A stretch of 64,000 nucleotides of DNA, from NCBI RefSeq assembly GCF_027580225.2, contig NC_073341.2, positions 16,800,501-16,864,500 of the forward strand, read 5' to 3'. Shown here piece after piece: positions 33,217 through 46,357 of the stretch; position 1 is the stretch's first letter, and the number at the start of each line of letters is the position of its first letter. Position numbers and translations under genes: made by a program. The notes under the pieces were generated by a model that saw only the letters and a list, made by a program, of their open reading frames with translations, was not told the origin of the DNA and did not search any database. This DNA comes from Misgurnus anguillicaudatus (lineage: Eukaryota; Chordata; Actinopteri; Cypriniformes; Cobitidae).

Positions 33217-35808
33217 AGGGGTCAAGGACCGAAGGTGCTGTGACACCTATTGGAATTGTTAGTATTATTATTATTATTCTGCGTCTTCTTCTTCTTAGCC
33301 ATAGGCGTCTATGGCAGCCCTATGAACCGTACATAGGAAAATGATGAAATTTGGCACAGTTGTAGTGGTGGTCTTAAAAAGTCATGTGACCAAAAATGGG
33401 GTCTCTAGTACTAACTCTATAGCGCCACCAGCAGTGCAAAAATTCAATGTTCAAATGGTTATAACTGCTGATCCGCTTGATCTATGAGAATTCTACTTAG
33501 TACACGTGATTGCTCTCCTCATGCTTGTTGTTTTTAATACCTTACAGTAAAACTCCACCCATTACAGTAGTGGCCATTTGAAATGTACAGTATTCCGTTA
33601 ATTCGCTACTCCTCCTTCAAATTTGGTTCAATTGTTATGAAATTTGGCACATGTGAACTTTGGAGTGAGCCGCACAGAAATGACCGAACAGAATTTTGAT
33701 ATTTATCTTTATTCAAAAGTAATAAATGCGCAAACTTAACGAGGTTGACGCAAAAATGGTTCTGAAGCTGTAGCTCGGTCATTCTTTGATCAATTGAAAT
33801 GAAATTTGGTACACTTCATGTGGACCATGAACTTGGGGTTCATGCCAAATTTGGTGACAGCGCCACCTATGGGTCATGAGATATGAAAATAGGCTATTTT
33901 TGCCCATAACTTCTGAACTGTTTGTCAGAAAATTATGATTTTGATGTCTATGGATTGCTTACCTCATGCCGCATCTGTCGATGTGTATTATGCCGGGTTT
34001 GACCAAACCGCCTGTCCGCCATTTTGAAATTTCACATAATTTGTTATATTTTTTGAACTATTGGACATATCCGCGCAAAAATTAATAAGGAGCTTTGACA
34101 TGATGTCCTGAAGGTACCTGGGAAGTCAGAGTACTGCGCCACCTAGGGGTTATAAACTATAACAGTTCTTATGGAACTGCTTATAACTTCTGAATACTTT
34201 GTCTGATATTAATTTCTTTGTGAATTTGTTTTCACTGGTTTATGCCGATTGCAACGATACCTTGTTTGTCATTTTCCAACATTCTGTTCATGTGTTATTG
34301 TAAAGCATACGGTAGATGATTTTTTCGCTACTCCTTTTACAAATTTTGTTTATTTTATGCCAGGTATTGCATGATAATGTTTGGAGCAATCCGCACAGAA
34401 ATGACTGAACAGATTTTTGATATTCTGTTCTCTTTCTTAGAAATACCACTCCAAAGTTGACTGTGCCTGTGACGTTGTCTATTTGTCATAGTAAATGAAT
34501 GTGACTGTATATTACATTGTATAGCATTACTATACAGAATGATCTTCTTGTCTTCAATCTCACTTGAGCTTTTTGATTCTCATATACATTGTATTTCTGT
34601 TAGTTATTCTCTGCACTGTCAGTTCTGCATCTGTGTTGATTGGCATATGTCAATCCTTGCAGCACCTAAGCTGTTTTTTTCTGCCCTTTGAGCTGTGTTA
34701 ACTGACTGGCGTATCTAGTTAACCACATACCTCGAGATTCTGAGGTCATGGGTTCGAATCCCATGTGCAGTGATAGTTTGTCTTAACTTTTTTTCTCACT
34801 TAAGTTTTGTGATTTTGCTACTATACATTGTATTTCAGTTATTTGTGCTCTCTGTTGTCATTTCTGCTCTTTTGGTAATTGCTGGATATCAATGTTTACA
34901 GCTCTAAATCTCAATTCTATAGCTTGGACACACCAACTCAGTGGTTTAAATGTTTACTCAGTGGTGTATGCGGTTAGTGCTGTGCTTTGGGAACCTGAGG
35001 TCATGGGTTCGAATCCCATGTGCAGTGGTTTTTTGTCTTAAATTTTTTTCTCTCTTAAGTTTTGTCATTTTCATACTATACATTGTATTTCAGTTATTTG
35101 TGCTCTCTCTTGTCATTTCTGCACTTTTGGTAATTACTGGATATCATTGTTTATAGCTCTAAAGCTTGTTTCTATAGCTTGGACACACCAACTCAGTGGT
35201 GTAATCGTTTATTCAGTGGCGCATGCGGTTGGTGCCGTGCTTTGGGAACCTGGGGTCATGGGTTCGAATCCCATGTGCAGTGGTTTTTTGTCTTAAATTT
35301 TTTTCTCTCTTAAGTTTTGTGATTTTCACACTATACATTGTATTTCAGTTATTTGTGCTCTCTCTTGTCATTTCTGCACCTTTGGTAATTGTTGGATATC
35401 AATGTTTATAGCTCTAAAGCTCGTTTCTATAGCTTGGAACACCAACTCAGTGGTTTAATCGTTTACTCAGCGGCGCATACGGTAAGCTCCATGCTTTGGG
35501 AACCGGAGGTCATGGGTTTGAATCACAGCTCTTACTTTCACTTATTGAGATTTCCTTTTGTGTTCCCTTTAACACGTTCTTCTCGACCTGTCTGGTTTTC
35601 CACACGTGTTATATTTTTGCCATCTTTACTGTTGTCACTCCGCACTGCAGTGGTTCTGCTCTGCATTTGCTTTGCTTCGGGTTCAGGCTCTGTATTGCGC
35701 GTTTTCTGCGCTTTGCGCATTTGCTGCGTCGTGTGGTGTTTGCTGTGCTTTGGGTGCTCATTGCGCTGAAGGTGCTTGGCCCCGCAATTGCTGCTTGCAG
35801 CTATATTT
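33217..35808 (+). mobile_element. Array unit U18 (type B, four tRNA-like modules)
   Basis: Its 5' end has one change (ggggtcaaggacc). It has a long body and then four tRNA-like modules at 34702-34772, 34955-35027, 35210-35282 and 35464-35533, about 255 bp apart. The first resembles the 'tctagttaaccacat' form and the others the 'ctcagtggcgcatgcgg' form. The 3' arm is 35771-35783. Confidence 0.75.
34702..35533 (+). repeat. Tandem of four tRNA-like modules, U18
   Basis: The period is about 255 bp, with B boxes 'gggttcgaatccc' in modules 1-3 and a decayed 'gggtttgaatcac' in module 4. Modules 2 and 3 share the downstream 'atgtgcagtggttttttgtc', so they were duplicated most recently. Confidence 0.75.
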
Positions 35809-38220
35809 ATTATTATTATTCTGCCGTTTCTTAGCCATAGGCGTCTATGGCAGCCCTATGAACCGTACATAGGAAAATGATGAAATTTGGCACAGATGTA
35901 GAGGTGGTCATAAATAGTCATGTGACCAAAAATGGGGTCTTTAGCAGTAACTCTATAGCGCCACCAGTAGTCCAAAAAATCAATGTTCAAACTGTTATAA
36001 TTGGTGAACCATTTGATCTATGAAAATTCTACTTAGTACAGGTGATTACTATCATCGTGCTTATTGAATTTGATACTTTACAGTAAGACTCCACCCATTA
36101 CAGTAGCGGCCATTTTGAAATGTACAGTATTTCGTTTTTTCGCTACTCCTCCTTCAAATGCGGTTCAATTCTTATGAGATTTGGCACAGATGATCTTTGG
36201 AGTGAGCCGCATAGAAATGACCGAACAGAATTTTGATATTGATCTTTGTTCAAAAGTAATAAATGCGCAAACTTAACGAGGTTGACGCAAAAATGGTTCT
36301 GAAGCTGTAGCTCAGTCATTCTTTGATCAATTGAAATGAAATTTGGTAGACTTTATATGGACCATGAACTTGGGGTCCATGCCAAATTTGGTGACAGCGC
36401 CACCTATGGGTCATGAGATAGAAAAATAGGCTATTATTGCCCATAACTTCTGAACTGTTTGTCAGTAAATTATGATCTTGATGTCTATGGATTGCTTACC
36501 TCATGCCGCATCTGTCGATGTGAATTATGCCGGGTTTGACCAAACCGCCTGTCCGCCATTTTGAAATTTCACATAAATTGTTATATTTTTTTAACTATTG
36601 GACATATCCGCGCAAAAAATGGTAAGGAGCTTCGACATGATGTCCTGAAGGTACCTGGGAAGTCAGAGTACGCCGCCACCTAGGGGTAATAAACTATAAC
36701 AGTTCTTATAGAACCGCTGATAACTTCTGAATACTTTGTCTGATATTCATTTTCTTTGTGAAATTGGATTCACTGCCTTATGCCGATCGCAATGATACCT
36801 CTTTGTCATTTTCCAACATTATCTTCATGTGTTATTGTAAGGCATATGGTAAATGATTTTTTCGCTACTCATTTTACAAATTTTGTGTATTTTATGTCAG
36901 GTTCTGCTCGTATAATGTTTGGAGCAATCCGCACAGATGTGACCGAACAGATTTTTGATATTCTGTTCTCTTTCTTAGAAATACCACTCTAAAGTTGACC
37001 GTGCCTGTGACGTTGTCTATTTGTCATAGTAATAAATTAATGTGACTGTATATTACATTGTATAGCATCACTATACAGAATGATCTGCTTGTCTTCAATC
37101 TCACTTGAGCTCATGTACATTGTATTTCTGTTATTTCTGCTTCTGCTGTGTCTTTCCTGCATCTTTGGTGATTGACATATGTTAATCCTTTCAGCTCTCT
37201 AATCTCTTGTCTGCTGCCTCATGAACTGTGTCAACTGAGTGGCGCATCTAGTTAAACCACATGCATTGAGATTCTGAGTTCCTGGGTTCGAATCCCACCT
37301 GAGTCATGACGTTTTGTTCTTCCTCATCAATTCTTCTCAACCTGTCTGTAGTTCACATGTGTTTATTTTTCCATGTTTGCTGTTGTTGCTCTGCATTATG
37401 GTGGTTCTTGCTGTGCTTTGTGAGCTTGCTGTGCTTTGTGAGCTTGCTGTGCTTTGTGTGCTTGCTGTGCTTTGTAAGCTTGCTGTGCTTTGTGTGCTTG
37501 CTGTGCTTTGTATGCTTGCTGTGCTTTGTGAGCTTGCTGTGCTTTGTGTAATTGATGTGCTTTGTGTGCTTGCTGTGCTTTGTGTGCTTGCTGTGCTTTG
37601 TGTGCTTTGTGAGCTTGCTGTGCTTTGTGTGCCTGCTGTGATTTGTGTAATTGCTGTGCTTTGTGTTCTTGCTGTGCTTTGTGTGCTTGCTGTGCTTTGT
37701 GTGCTTGCTGTGCTCTGTGTGCTTGCTGTGCTTTGTGAGCTTGCTGTGCTTTGTGAGCTTGCTGTGCTTTGTGTGCTTACTGTGCTTTGTGAGCTTGCTG
37801 TGCTTTGTGTGCTTGCTGTGCTTTGTGTGCTTGCTGTGCTTTGTGAGCTTGCTGTGCTTTGTGTGCCTGCTGTGATTTGTGTAATTGCTGTGCTTTGTGT
37901 GCTTGCTGTTCATTGTGAGCTTGCTGTGCTTTGTGTATTTGCTGTGCTTTGTGTGCTTGCTGTGCTTTGTGAGCTTGCTGTGATTTGTGTGCTTGCTGTG
38001 CTTTGTGTGCTGGTTGTGCTTTGTGAGCTTGCTGTGCTTTGTGAGCTTGCTGTGATTTGTGTGCCTGCTGTGATTTGTGTGCTTGCTGTGCTTTGTGTGC
38101 TTGCTGTGCTTTGTGTGCTTGCTGTGCATTGTGAGCTTGCTGTGCTTTGTGTGCTTGCTGTGCTTTGTGTGCATTGCGCCGAAGGTGCTTGACCCCGTGT
38201 TGCTGCTTGCAGCTATATTT
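35809..38220 (+). mobile_element. Array unit U19 (type A, headless)
   Basis: It follows the U18 3' end directly with ATT triplets and no ggggtcaagcacc, as expected for the downstream half of an element split by insertion into its (ATT)n. The tRNA-like module is at 37235-37306 and the minisatellite at 37407-38174. The 3' arm is 38184-38196. Confidence 0.7.
37407..38174 (+). repeat. 18-bp minisatellite, U19 (about 43 copies)
   Basis: About 0.77 kb. Single-base variants (gtaag, gtatg, 'cttactgtg', 'ctctgtg') are scattered through it and could be used to trace block duplications. It gives open frames of 292 residues (+) and 315 residues (-). Confidence 0.95.
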
Positions 38221-38234
38221 AGGGGCCAAGCACC
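38184..38234 (+). repeat. Inverted-repeat junction U19/U20, mismatched forms
   Basis: Left arm ggtgcttgacccc (38184-38196), right arm ggggccaagcacc (38222-38234). The A-C mismatch shows that adjacent arms from different elements need not match, unlike arms of the same element. Confidence 0.85.
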
Positions 38235-39597
38235 TATGGTGCTGTGGCACCTATTGTTTCTGTTAGTATTATTATTCTTCTTAATCTTAATCTTCCCCAA
38301 TGGGAGTCTATGGCAGCCCTATGAACCGTATATAGGAAAATGATGAAATTTGGCACAGTTGTAGTGGTGGTCATAAATAGTCATTTGGCCAAAAATGGGG
38401 TCTCTAGCAGTAACTCTATAGCGCCACCATCATCTCAAAAATTCAATGTTCAAATGGTTATAACTCGTGATCCATTTGCTCTATGAAAATTCTACTTAGT
38501 ACACGTGATTGCTCTCCTCATGCTTATTGTTTTTAATACCTTACAGTAAGACTCCACCCATTACAGTATCGGCCATTTTGAAATGTCCAGTATTTCGTTT
38601 TTTCGCTACTCCTCCTTCAAATTTGGTTCAATTCTTATGAGATTTGGCACATGTGATCTTTGGAGTGAGCCGCATAGAAATGACTGAACAGAATTTTGAT
38701 ATTTTTCTTTATTCAAAAGTAATTAATGCGCGAACTTAACGAGATTGACGCAAAATTGGTTCTGAGGCTGTATCTCGGTCATTCTTTGATCAATCGAGAT
38801 GAAATTTGGTACGCTTCATGTCGACCATGAAATGGGGGTCCATGCCAAATTTGGTGACAGCGCCACCTATGGGTCATGAGATAGGAAAAACGGCTATTTT
38901 TGTGCATAACTTCTGAATTGTTTGTCAGAAAATTATGATCTTGGTGTCTACGGATTCCTTGGCTCATGCCGCATCTGTCGATATGTATTATGCCGGGATT
39001 GACCGAACCGCCTGTCCGCCATTTTGAAATCTGTGATAAATTGCTATAACTTTTGAAGTATCGGATATATCGGCGCAAAAATCGGTAGGGAGCTTCGGCA
39101 TGACGTCCTGAGGAAATCAGAGAACAGCGCCACCTAGGGGTTGTAAACTATAACAGTTCTTATAGAACTGCTTATAACTTCTGAATTCTTTGTATGGCAT
39201 GTAAGCTCTTTTCTGCTGCCCCTTGAGCTGTGTCTACTGAGTGGCGCATCTGTTAAGTTGTATGCATTGAGATCCTGAGTTCATGGGTTCGAATCCCGCC
39301 TGAGGCAGATGTTAATTTCTTCTATTAAAGTTTTGTTCTTTCCCACCTATTCTTCTTGACCTGTCTGTAGTTCACATATGTTCTATTTTTGTCATGTTTT
39401 CTGTTGCTGCTCTGCACTGCGGTGGTTCTGCTCTGTCATTGCTACGCTTTGGGTTCTTTGCGGCGCCTTGTGTTCTTGATGCACCTTGTGTGCTCAATGC
39501 GCCCTGGGTGATTGATACGTTGTATGTTTCTTGCTGTGCTTCGGGTGCTCATTGCGCTGATGGTGCTTGGCCCCGTATCGCTGCTTGCAGCTATATT
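38221..39597 (+). mobile_element. Array unit U20 (type S)
   Basis: It has an intact GGCC-form 5' end and 'cttcttaatcttaatc' leader, with the type S deletion near 39188. The tRNA-like module is at 39237-39307. The 3' arm ggtgcttggcccc (39562-39574) matches its own 5' end perfectly. After ctatatt comes 'ggtcatt', then another 5' end. Confidence 0.7.
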
Positions 39598-39604
39598 GGT
39601 CATT

Positions 39605-39660
39605 AGGGGCCAAGCACCTATGGTGCTGTGGCACCTATTGTTTCTGTTAGTATTATTATT
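39605..39660 (+). mobile_element. Solo 5' end inside 'ggtcatt'
   Basis: aggggccaagcacc to ATT triplets, placed after 'ggtcatt', which elsewhere begins the truncated type C 5' end. The T|a junction fits insertion between two T residues. Confidence 0.65.
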
Positions 39661-41033
39661 AGGGGCCAAGCACCTATGGTGCTGTGGCACCTATTGTTTC
39701 TGTTAGAATTTTTCTTCTTAATCTTAATCTTCCCCAATGGGAGTCTATGGCAGCCCTATGAACCATATGTAGGAAAATGATGAAATTTGGCACAGTGTAG
39801 TGGTGGTCATAAATAGTCATTTGGCCAAAAATGGGGTCTCTAGCAGTAACTCTATAGCGCCACCATCATCTCAAAAATTCAATGTTCAAATGGTTATAAC
39901 TCGTGATCCATTAGATCTATGAGAATTCTACTTAGTACACGTGATTGCTCTCCTCCCGCTTATTGAATTTGATACTTTACAGTAAGACTCCACCCATTAC
40001 AGTAGCGGCCATTTTGAAATGTACAGTATTTTGTTTTTTCGCTACTCCTCCTTCAAATTTGGTTCAATTCTTATGAGATTTGGCACATGTGATCTTTGGA
40101 GTGAGCCGCATAGAAATGACTGAACAGAATTTTGATATTTTTCTTTATTCAAAAGTAATTAATGCGTGAACTTAACGAGATTGACGCAAAATTGGTTCTG
40201 AAGCTGTATCTCGGTCATTCTTTGATTAATCGAGATGAAATTTGGTACGCTTCATGTCGACCATCAAATGGGGGTCCATGCCAAATTTGGTGACAGCGCC
40301 ACCTATGGGTCATGAGATAGGAAAAAAGGCTATTTTTGCGCATAACTTCTGAATCGTTTGTCAGAAAATTATGATCTTGGTGTCTATGGATTCCTTGGCC
40401 CATGCCGCATCTGCCGATATGTATTATGCCGGGATTGACCGAACCGCCTGTCCGCCATTTTGAAATCTCTGATAAATTGCTATAACTTTTGAAGTATCGG
40501 ATATATCGGCGCAAAAATCGGTAGGGAGCTTCGGCATGACGTCCTGAGGAAATCAGAGAACAGCGCCACCTAGGGGTATAAACTATAACAGTTCTTATAG
40601 AACTGCTTATAACTTCTGAATTCTTTGTATGGCATGTAAGCTCTTTTCTGCTGCCCCTTGAGCTGTGTCTACTGAGTGGCGCATCTGTTAAGTCGTTTGC
40701 ATAGAGATCCTGAGTTCATGGGTTCGAATCCCACCTGAGCCAGGTGTTAATTTCTTCTATTAAAGTTTTGTTCTTTCCCACCTATTCTTCTCGACCTGTC
40801 TGTAGTTCACATATGTTCTATTTTTGCCATGTTTTCTGTTGCTGCTCTGCACTGCGGTGGTTCTGCTCTGTCATTGCTACGCTTTGGGTTCTTTGCTGAG
40901 CCTTGTGTTCTTGATGCACCTTGGGTGCTCAATGCGCCCTGGGTGATTGATACGTTGTATCTTTCTTGCTGTGCTTTTGGTGCTCATTGCGCTGATGCTG
41001 CTTGGCCCCGTATCGCTGCTTGCAGCTATATTT
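39661..41033 (+). mobile_element. Array unit U21 (type S)
   Basis: It has an intact GGCC-form 5' end. The type S deletion is near 40620. The tRNA-like module is at 40672-40742. The 3' end 'gctgcttggcccc' near 40997-41009 agrees with its own 5' end apart from one base. Confidence 0.7.
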
Positions 41034-42653
41034 ATTATTATTCTTCTTCTTAATCTTAATCTTCCCCAATGGGAGTCTATGGCAGCCCTATGAACCGTAT
41101 ATAGGAAAATGATGAAATTTGGCACAGTTGTAGTGGTGGTCATAAATAGTCATTCGGCCAAAAATGGGGTCTCTAGCAGTAACTCTATAGCGCCACCATC
41201 ATCTCAAAAATTCAATGTTCAAATGGTTATAACTCGTGATCCATTAGATCTATGAGAATTCTACTTAGTACATGTGATTGCTCTCATCCCGCTTATTGCA
41301 TTTGATACTTTACAGTAAGACTCCTCCCATTACAGTATCGGCCATTTTGAAATGTACAGTATTTCGTTTTTTCGCTACTCCTCCTTCAAATTTGGTTCAA
41401 TTCTTATGAGATTTGGCACATGTGATCTTTGGAGTGAGCCGCATAGAAATGACTGAACAGAATTTTGATATTTTTCTTTATTCAAAAGTAATTAATGCGT
41501 GAACTTAACGAGATTGACGCAAAATTGGTTCTGAGGCTGTATCTCGGTCATTCTTTGATCAATCGAGATGAAATTTGGTACGCTTCATGTCGACCATGAA
41601 ATGGGGGTCCATGCCAAATTTGGTGACAGCGCCACCTATGGGTCATGAGATTGGAAAAAAGGCTATTTTTGCGCATAACTTCTGAATCGTTTGTCAGAAA
41701 ATTATGATCTTGGTGTCTACGGATTCCTTGGCTCATGCCGCATCTGCCGATATGTATTATGCCGGGATTGACAGAACCGCCTGTCCGCCATTTTGAAATC
41801 TGTGATAAATTGCTATAACTTTTGAAGTATCGGATATATCGGCGCAAAAAAAGGTAGGGAGCTTCGACATGTTGTCCTCAGGGTACCTGGGAAGTCAGAG
41901 TATGGCGCCACCTAGGGGTTATAAACCATAACAGTTCTTATAGAACTGCTTATAACTTCTGAATACTTTGTCTGATATTCATTTTCTTTGTGAAATTGTA
42001 TTCACTGATTTATGCCGATCGCAACGATACCACATTTGTCATTTCCCATCATTCTGTTCATATGTTATTGTAAGGAATATGGTAAACGATTTTTTCGCTA
42101 CTCCTTTTACAAATTTTGTTTATTTTATGCCAGGCTCTGCTCGTATAATGTTTGGAGCAATCCGCACAGAAATGACTGAACAGATTTTTTTGGCACCTAG
42201 GAATTTTTTTGAGAAAAATCTCTTTAAAGTTGACCGTGACTGTGACGTTGTCTATTTGTCATAGTTAATTACTGTATGCTACATTTTATAGCATCACTGT
42301 ACATAATGTTCTTCTTGTTTTCAATCTCACTTGAGCTTTTTGATTCTCATATACATTGTATTTCTGTTATTTCTGCTCTGCTGTGTCATTTTTGCATCTT
42401 TGGTGATTAGCATATGTCAATCCTTGCATCTCTAAAACCACTTTTCTGCTGCCCCTTGAACTGTGTCAACTGAGTGGCACAACTGGTAAGTCACACGCAA
42501 CGAGATTCTGAATTCTTGGGATCGAATCCCGCCTAAGGCAAGTGTTAATTTCTTCTAGGGATCGAATTCCGCCTAAGGCAAGTGTTAATTTCTTCTATTA
42601 ACGTTTTTTCTTTCTCACCTATTCTTCTCAACCAGTCTGGTTTTCCACACGTG
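41034..42653 (+). mobile_element. Array unit U22 (mosaic, interrupted 3' end)
   Basis: Headless. The first blocks are type S-like, but it keeps the third body block that type S lacks. The tRNA-like module is at 42470-42540, with its end duplicated as a 40-bp direct repeat at 42518-42557 and 42558-42597. It breaks at 'ccacacgtg' (42645-42653) and continues in mid-body sequence of another unit. Confidence 0.65.
42518..42597 (+). repeat. 40-bp tandem duplication spanning a tRNA-like 3' end
   Basis: Two adjacent copies that begin 'gggatcgaat' and end 'tttcttcta', differing by one base (atccc, attcc). It duplicates the altered B box of this module. Confidence 0.8.
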
Positions 42654-43337
42654 CGAATCGTTTGTCAGAAAATTATGATCTTGGTGTCTACGGATTCCTT
42701 GGCTCATGCCGCATCTGTCGATATGTATTATGCCGGGATTGACCGAACCGCCTGTCCGCCATTTTAAAATCTGTGATAAATTGCTATAACTTTTGAAGTA
42801 TCGGATATATCGGCGCAAAAATCGGTAAGGAGCTTCGGCATGACGTCCTGAGGAAATCAGAGAACAGCGCCACCTAGGGGTATAAACTATAACAGTTCTT
42901 ATAGAACTGCTTATAACTTCTGAATTCTTTGTATGGCATGTAAGCTCTTTTCTGCTGCTCCTTGAGCTGTGTCTACTGAGTGGCGCATCTGTTAAGTCGC
43001 ATGCAAAGAGATCATGAGTTCATGGGTTCGAATCCAACCTTAGCCAGGTGTTAATTTCTTCTATTAAAGTTTTGTTCTTTCCCACCTATTCTTCTTGACC
43101 TGTCTGTAGTTCACATATGTTCTATTTTTGCCATGTTTTCTGTTGCTGCTCTGCACTGCGGTGGTTCTGCTCTGTCATTGCTACGCTTTGGGTTCTTTGC
43201 TGAGCCTTGTGTTTTTGATGCACCTTGGGTGCTCAATGCGGCCTGGGTGATCGATACGTTGTATGTTTCTTGCTGTGCTTTTGGTGCTCATTGCGCTGTT
43301 GGTGCTTGGCCCCGTATCGCTGCTTGCAGCTATATTT
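42654..43337 (+). mobile_element. Partial array unit U22b (type S, 5' half missing)
   Basis: It starts in the middle of a type S body at 'cgaatcgtttgtcag'. The tRNA-like module is at 42976-43046, with a damaged B box flank ('aatccaacc'). The 3' arm is 43301-43313. Confidence 0.65.
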
Positions 43338-43382
43338 AGGGGTCAAGCACCGAAGGTGCTGAGACACCTATTGGAATTGTTA

Positions 43383-43407
43383 GTATTATTATTATTATTA
43401 TTATTAT
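43383..43407 (+). repeat. (ATT)n microsatellite of U23
   Basis: About eight ATT triplets before 'atcgtcccatggg'. The same leader follows the tract in U9. Confidence 0.9.
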
Positions 43408-44810
43408 CGTCCCATGGGAGTCTATGGCAGCCCTATGAACCGTACATAGGAAAATGATGAAATTTGGCACAGTTGTAGAGGTGGTCATAAATAGTCATGT
43501 GACCAAAAATGGGGTCTCTAGCAATAACTCTATAGCGCCACCAGCAGTGCAAAAAATCAATGTTCAAACTGTTATAAATAGTGAACCATTTGATCTATGA
43601 AAATTCTACTTAGTACACGTGATTGCTCTCATTCCAATTATTGAATTTGATACTTTACAGTAAGACTCCACCCATTACAGTAGCGGCCATTTTGAAATGT
43701 ACAGTATTTCGTTTTTTCGCTACTCCTCCTTCAAATGCGGTTCAATTCTTATGAGATTTGGCACAGATGATCTTTGGAGTGAGCCGCATAGAAATGACCG
43801 AACAGAATTTTGATATTGATCTTTGTTCAAAAGTAATAAATGCGCAAACTTAACGAGGTTGACACAAAAATGGTTCTGAAGCTGTAGCTCAGTCATTCTT
43901 TGATCAATTGAAATGAAATTTGGTACACTTCATGTGGACCATGAACTTGGGGTCCATGCCAAATTCGGTGACAGCGCCACCTATGGGTCATGAGATAGAA
44001 AAATAGGCTATTATTTCCCATAACTTCTGAACTGTTTGTCAGAAAATTATGATCTTGATGTCTATGGATTGCTTACCTCATGCCGCATCTGTCGATGTGA
44101 ATTATGCCGGGTTTGACCAAACCGCCTGTCCGCCATTTTGAAATTTCAAATAAATTGTTATATTTTTTGAACTATTGGACATATCCGCGCAAAAAATGGT
44201 AAGGAGCTTCGACATGATGTCCTGAAGGTACATGGGAAGTCAGAGTACAGCGCCACCTAGGGGTTATAAACTATAACAGTTCTTATTGAACTGCTTATTA
44301 CTTCTGAATACTTTGTCTGATGTACATATTCTTTGTGAAATTGTATTCACTGTTTTATGCCGATCGCAACGATACCTTGTTTGTCATTTTCCAACATTAT
44401 AATCAGGTGTTATTGTAAGGCATATGGTAAATGATTTTTTCGCTACTCCTTTTACAAATTTTGTGTATTTTATGTCAGGTTCTGCTCGTATAATGTTTGG
44501 AGCAATCCGCACAGATGTGACCGAACAGATTTTTGATATTCTGTTCTCTTTCTTAGAAATACCACTGTAAAGTTTACCGTGCCTGTGACGTTGTCTATTT
44601 GTCATAGTAATAAATTAATGTGACTGTATATTACATTGTATAGCATCACTATACATAATGATCTGCTTGTCTTCAATTTCACTTGAACTAATGTACATTG
44701 TATTTCTGTTATTTCTACTTCTGCTGTGTCAATTCTGCATCTTTGGTGATTGACATGTTAATCCTTTCAGCTCTCTAATCTCTTGTCTGCTGCCTCATGA
44801 ACTGTGTCAA

Positions 44811-45409
44811 CTGAGTGGCGCATCTACATAACCAATTGCATTTAGATTCTAAGTTCCTGGGTTCGAATCCCACCTGAGTCATGATGTTTTGTTCTTCCTC
44901 ATCAATTCTTCTCAACCTGTCTGTAGTTCACATGTGTTCTATTTTTCCATGTTTGCTGTTGTTGCTCTGCATTGTGGTGCTTCTGCTGTGTCTTTCCTGC
45001 ATCTTTGATGATTGACATATGTTAATCCTTTCAGCTCTCTAATCTCTTGTCTGCTGCCTCATGAACTGTGTCAACTGAGTGGCGCATCTAGATAATCATA
45101 TGCATTGAGATTCTGAGTTCCTGGGTTCAAATCCCACCTGAGTCATGACGTTTTGTTCTTCCTCATCAATTCTTCTCAACCTGTCTGTAGTTCACATGTG
45201 TTCTATTTTTTCATGTTTGCTGTTGTTGCTCTGCATTGTGGTGCTTCTGCTGTGTCTTTCCTGCATCTTTGATGATTGACATATGTTAATCCTTTCAGCT
45301 CTCTAATCTCTTGTCTGCTGCCTCATGAACTGTGTCAACTGAGTGGCGCATCTAGATAATCATATGCATTGAGATTCTGAGTTCCTGGGTTCAAATCCCA
45401 CCTGAGTCA
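44811..45409 (+). repeat. Triple tandem of tRNA-like modules, U23
   Basis: Period 264 bp. Copies 2 and 3 share 'agataatcatatgcattg' and differ from copy 1 ('acataaccaattgcattt'), so the second duplication is more recent. Confidence 0.75.
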
Positions 45410-45510
45410 TGACGTTTTGTTCTTCCTCATCAATTCTTCTCAACCTGTCTGTAGTTCACATGTGTTCTATTTTTTCATGTTTGCTGTTGTTGCTCTGCTT
45501 TATGGTGGTT

Positions 45511-46357
45511 CTTGCTGTGCTTTGTGAGCTTGCTGTGCTTTGTGTGCTTGCTATGCTTGCTGTGCTTTGTGTGCTTGCTGTGCTTTGTGAGCTTGCTGTG
45601 CTTTGTGTGTCTGCTGTGATTTGTGTAATTGCTGTGCTTGCTGTGCTTTGTGTGCTTGCTGTGCTTTGTGTGCTTGCTGTGCTTTGTGAGCTTGCTGTGC
45701 TTTGTGTGCCGGCTGTGATTTGTGTGATTGCTGTGCTTTGTGTTCTTGCTATGCTTTGTGTGCTTGTTGTGCTTTGTGTGCTTGCTGTGCTTTGTGTCCT
45801 TGCTGTGCTTTGTGAGCTTGCTGTGCTTTGTGTGCCTGCTGTGATTTGTGTAATTGCTGTGCTTTGTGTGCTTGCTGTGCATTGTGAGCTTGCTGTGCTT
45901 TGTGTGCTTTGTGTGCTTGCTGTGCTTTCTGAGCTTGCTGTGATTTGTGTGCCTGCTGTGATTTGTGTAATTGCTGTGCTTTGTGTGCTTGATGTGCATT
46001 GTGAGCTTGCTGTGCTTTGTGTGCTTGCTGTGCTTTGTGTGCTTGCTGTGATTTGTGTAATTGCTGTGCTTGCTGTGCATTGTGTGCTTGCTGTGCTTTG
46101 TGTTCTTGCTGTGCTTTGTGAGCTTGCTGTGCTTTGTGTGCCGGCTGTGATTTGTGTAATTGCTGTGCTTTGTGATCTTGCTATGCTTTGTGTGCTTGTT
46201 GTGCTTTGTGTGCTTGCTGTGCTTTGTGTGCTTGCTGTGCTTTGTGTGCTTGCTGTGCTTTGTGAGCTTGCTGTGCTTTGTGTGCCTGCTGTGATTTGTG
46301 TAATTGCTGTGCTTTGTGTGCTTGCTGTGCATTGTGAGCTTGCTGTGCTGTGTGTGC
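45511..46357 (+). repeat. 18-bp minisatellite, U23 (about 47 copies)
   Basis: The longest array in the window, about 0.85 kb. Blocks containing 'gtgccggctgtgatttgtg' occur twice (near 45707 and 46139), indicating an internal duplication of several hundred bases. The two open frames of about 300 residues on opposite strands follow from the six-codon period. Confidence 0.95.

Noticed and set aside
37314..38300. Overlapping open frames of about 300 residues on both strands through the U19 minisatellite.
   Set aside because: An 18-bp period without stop codons keeps frames open on both strands. Copy number varies freely, and no start context, signal or domain supports a gene.
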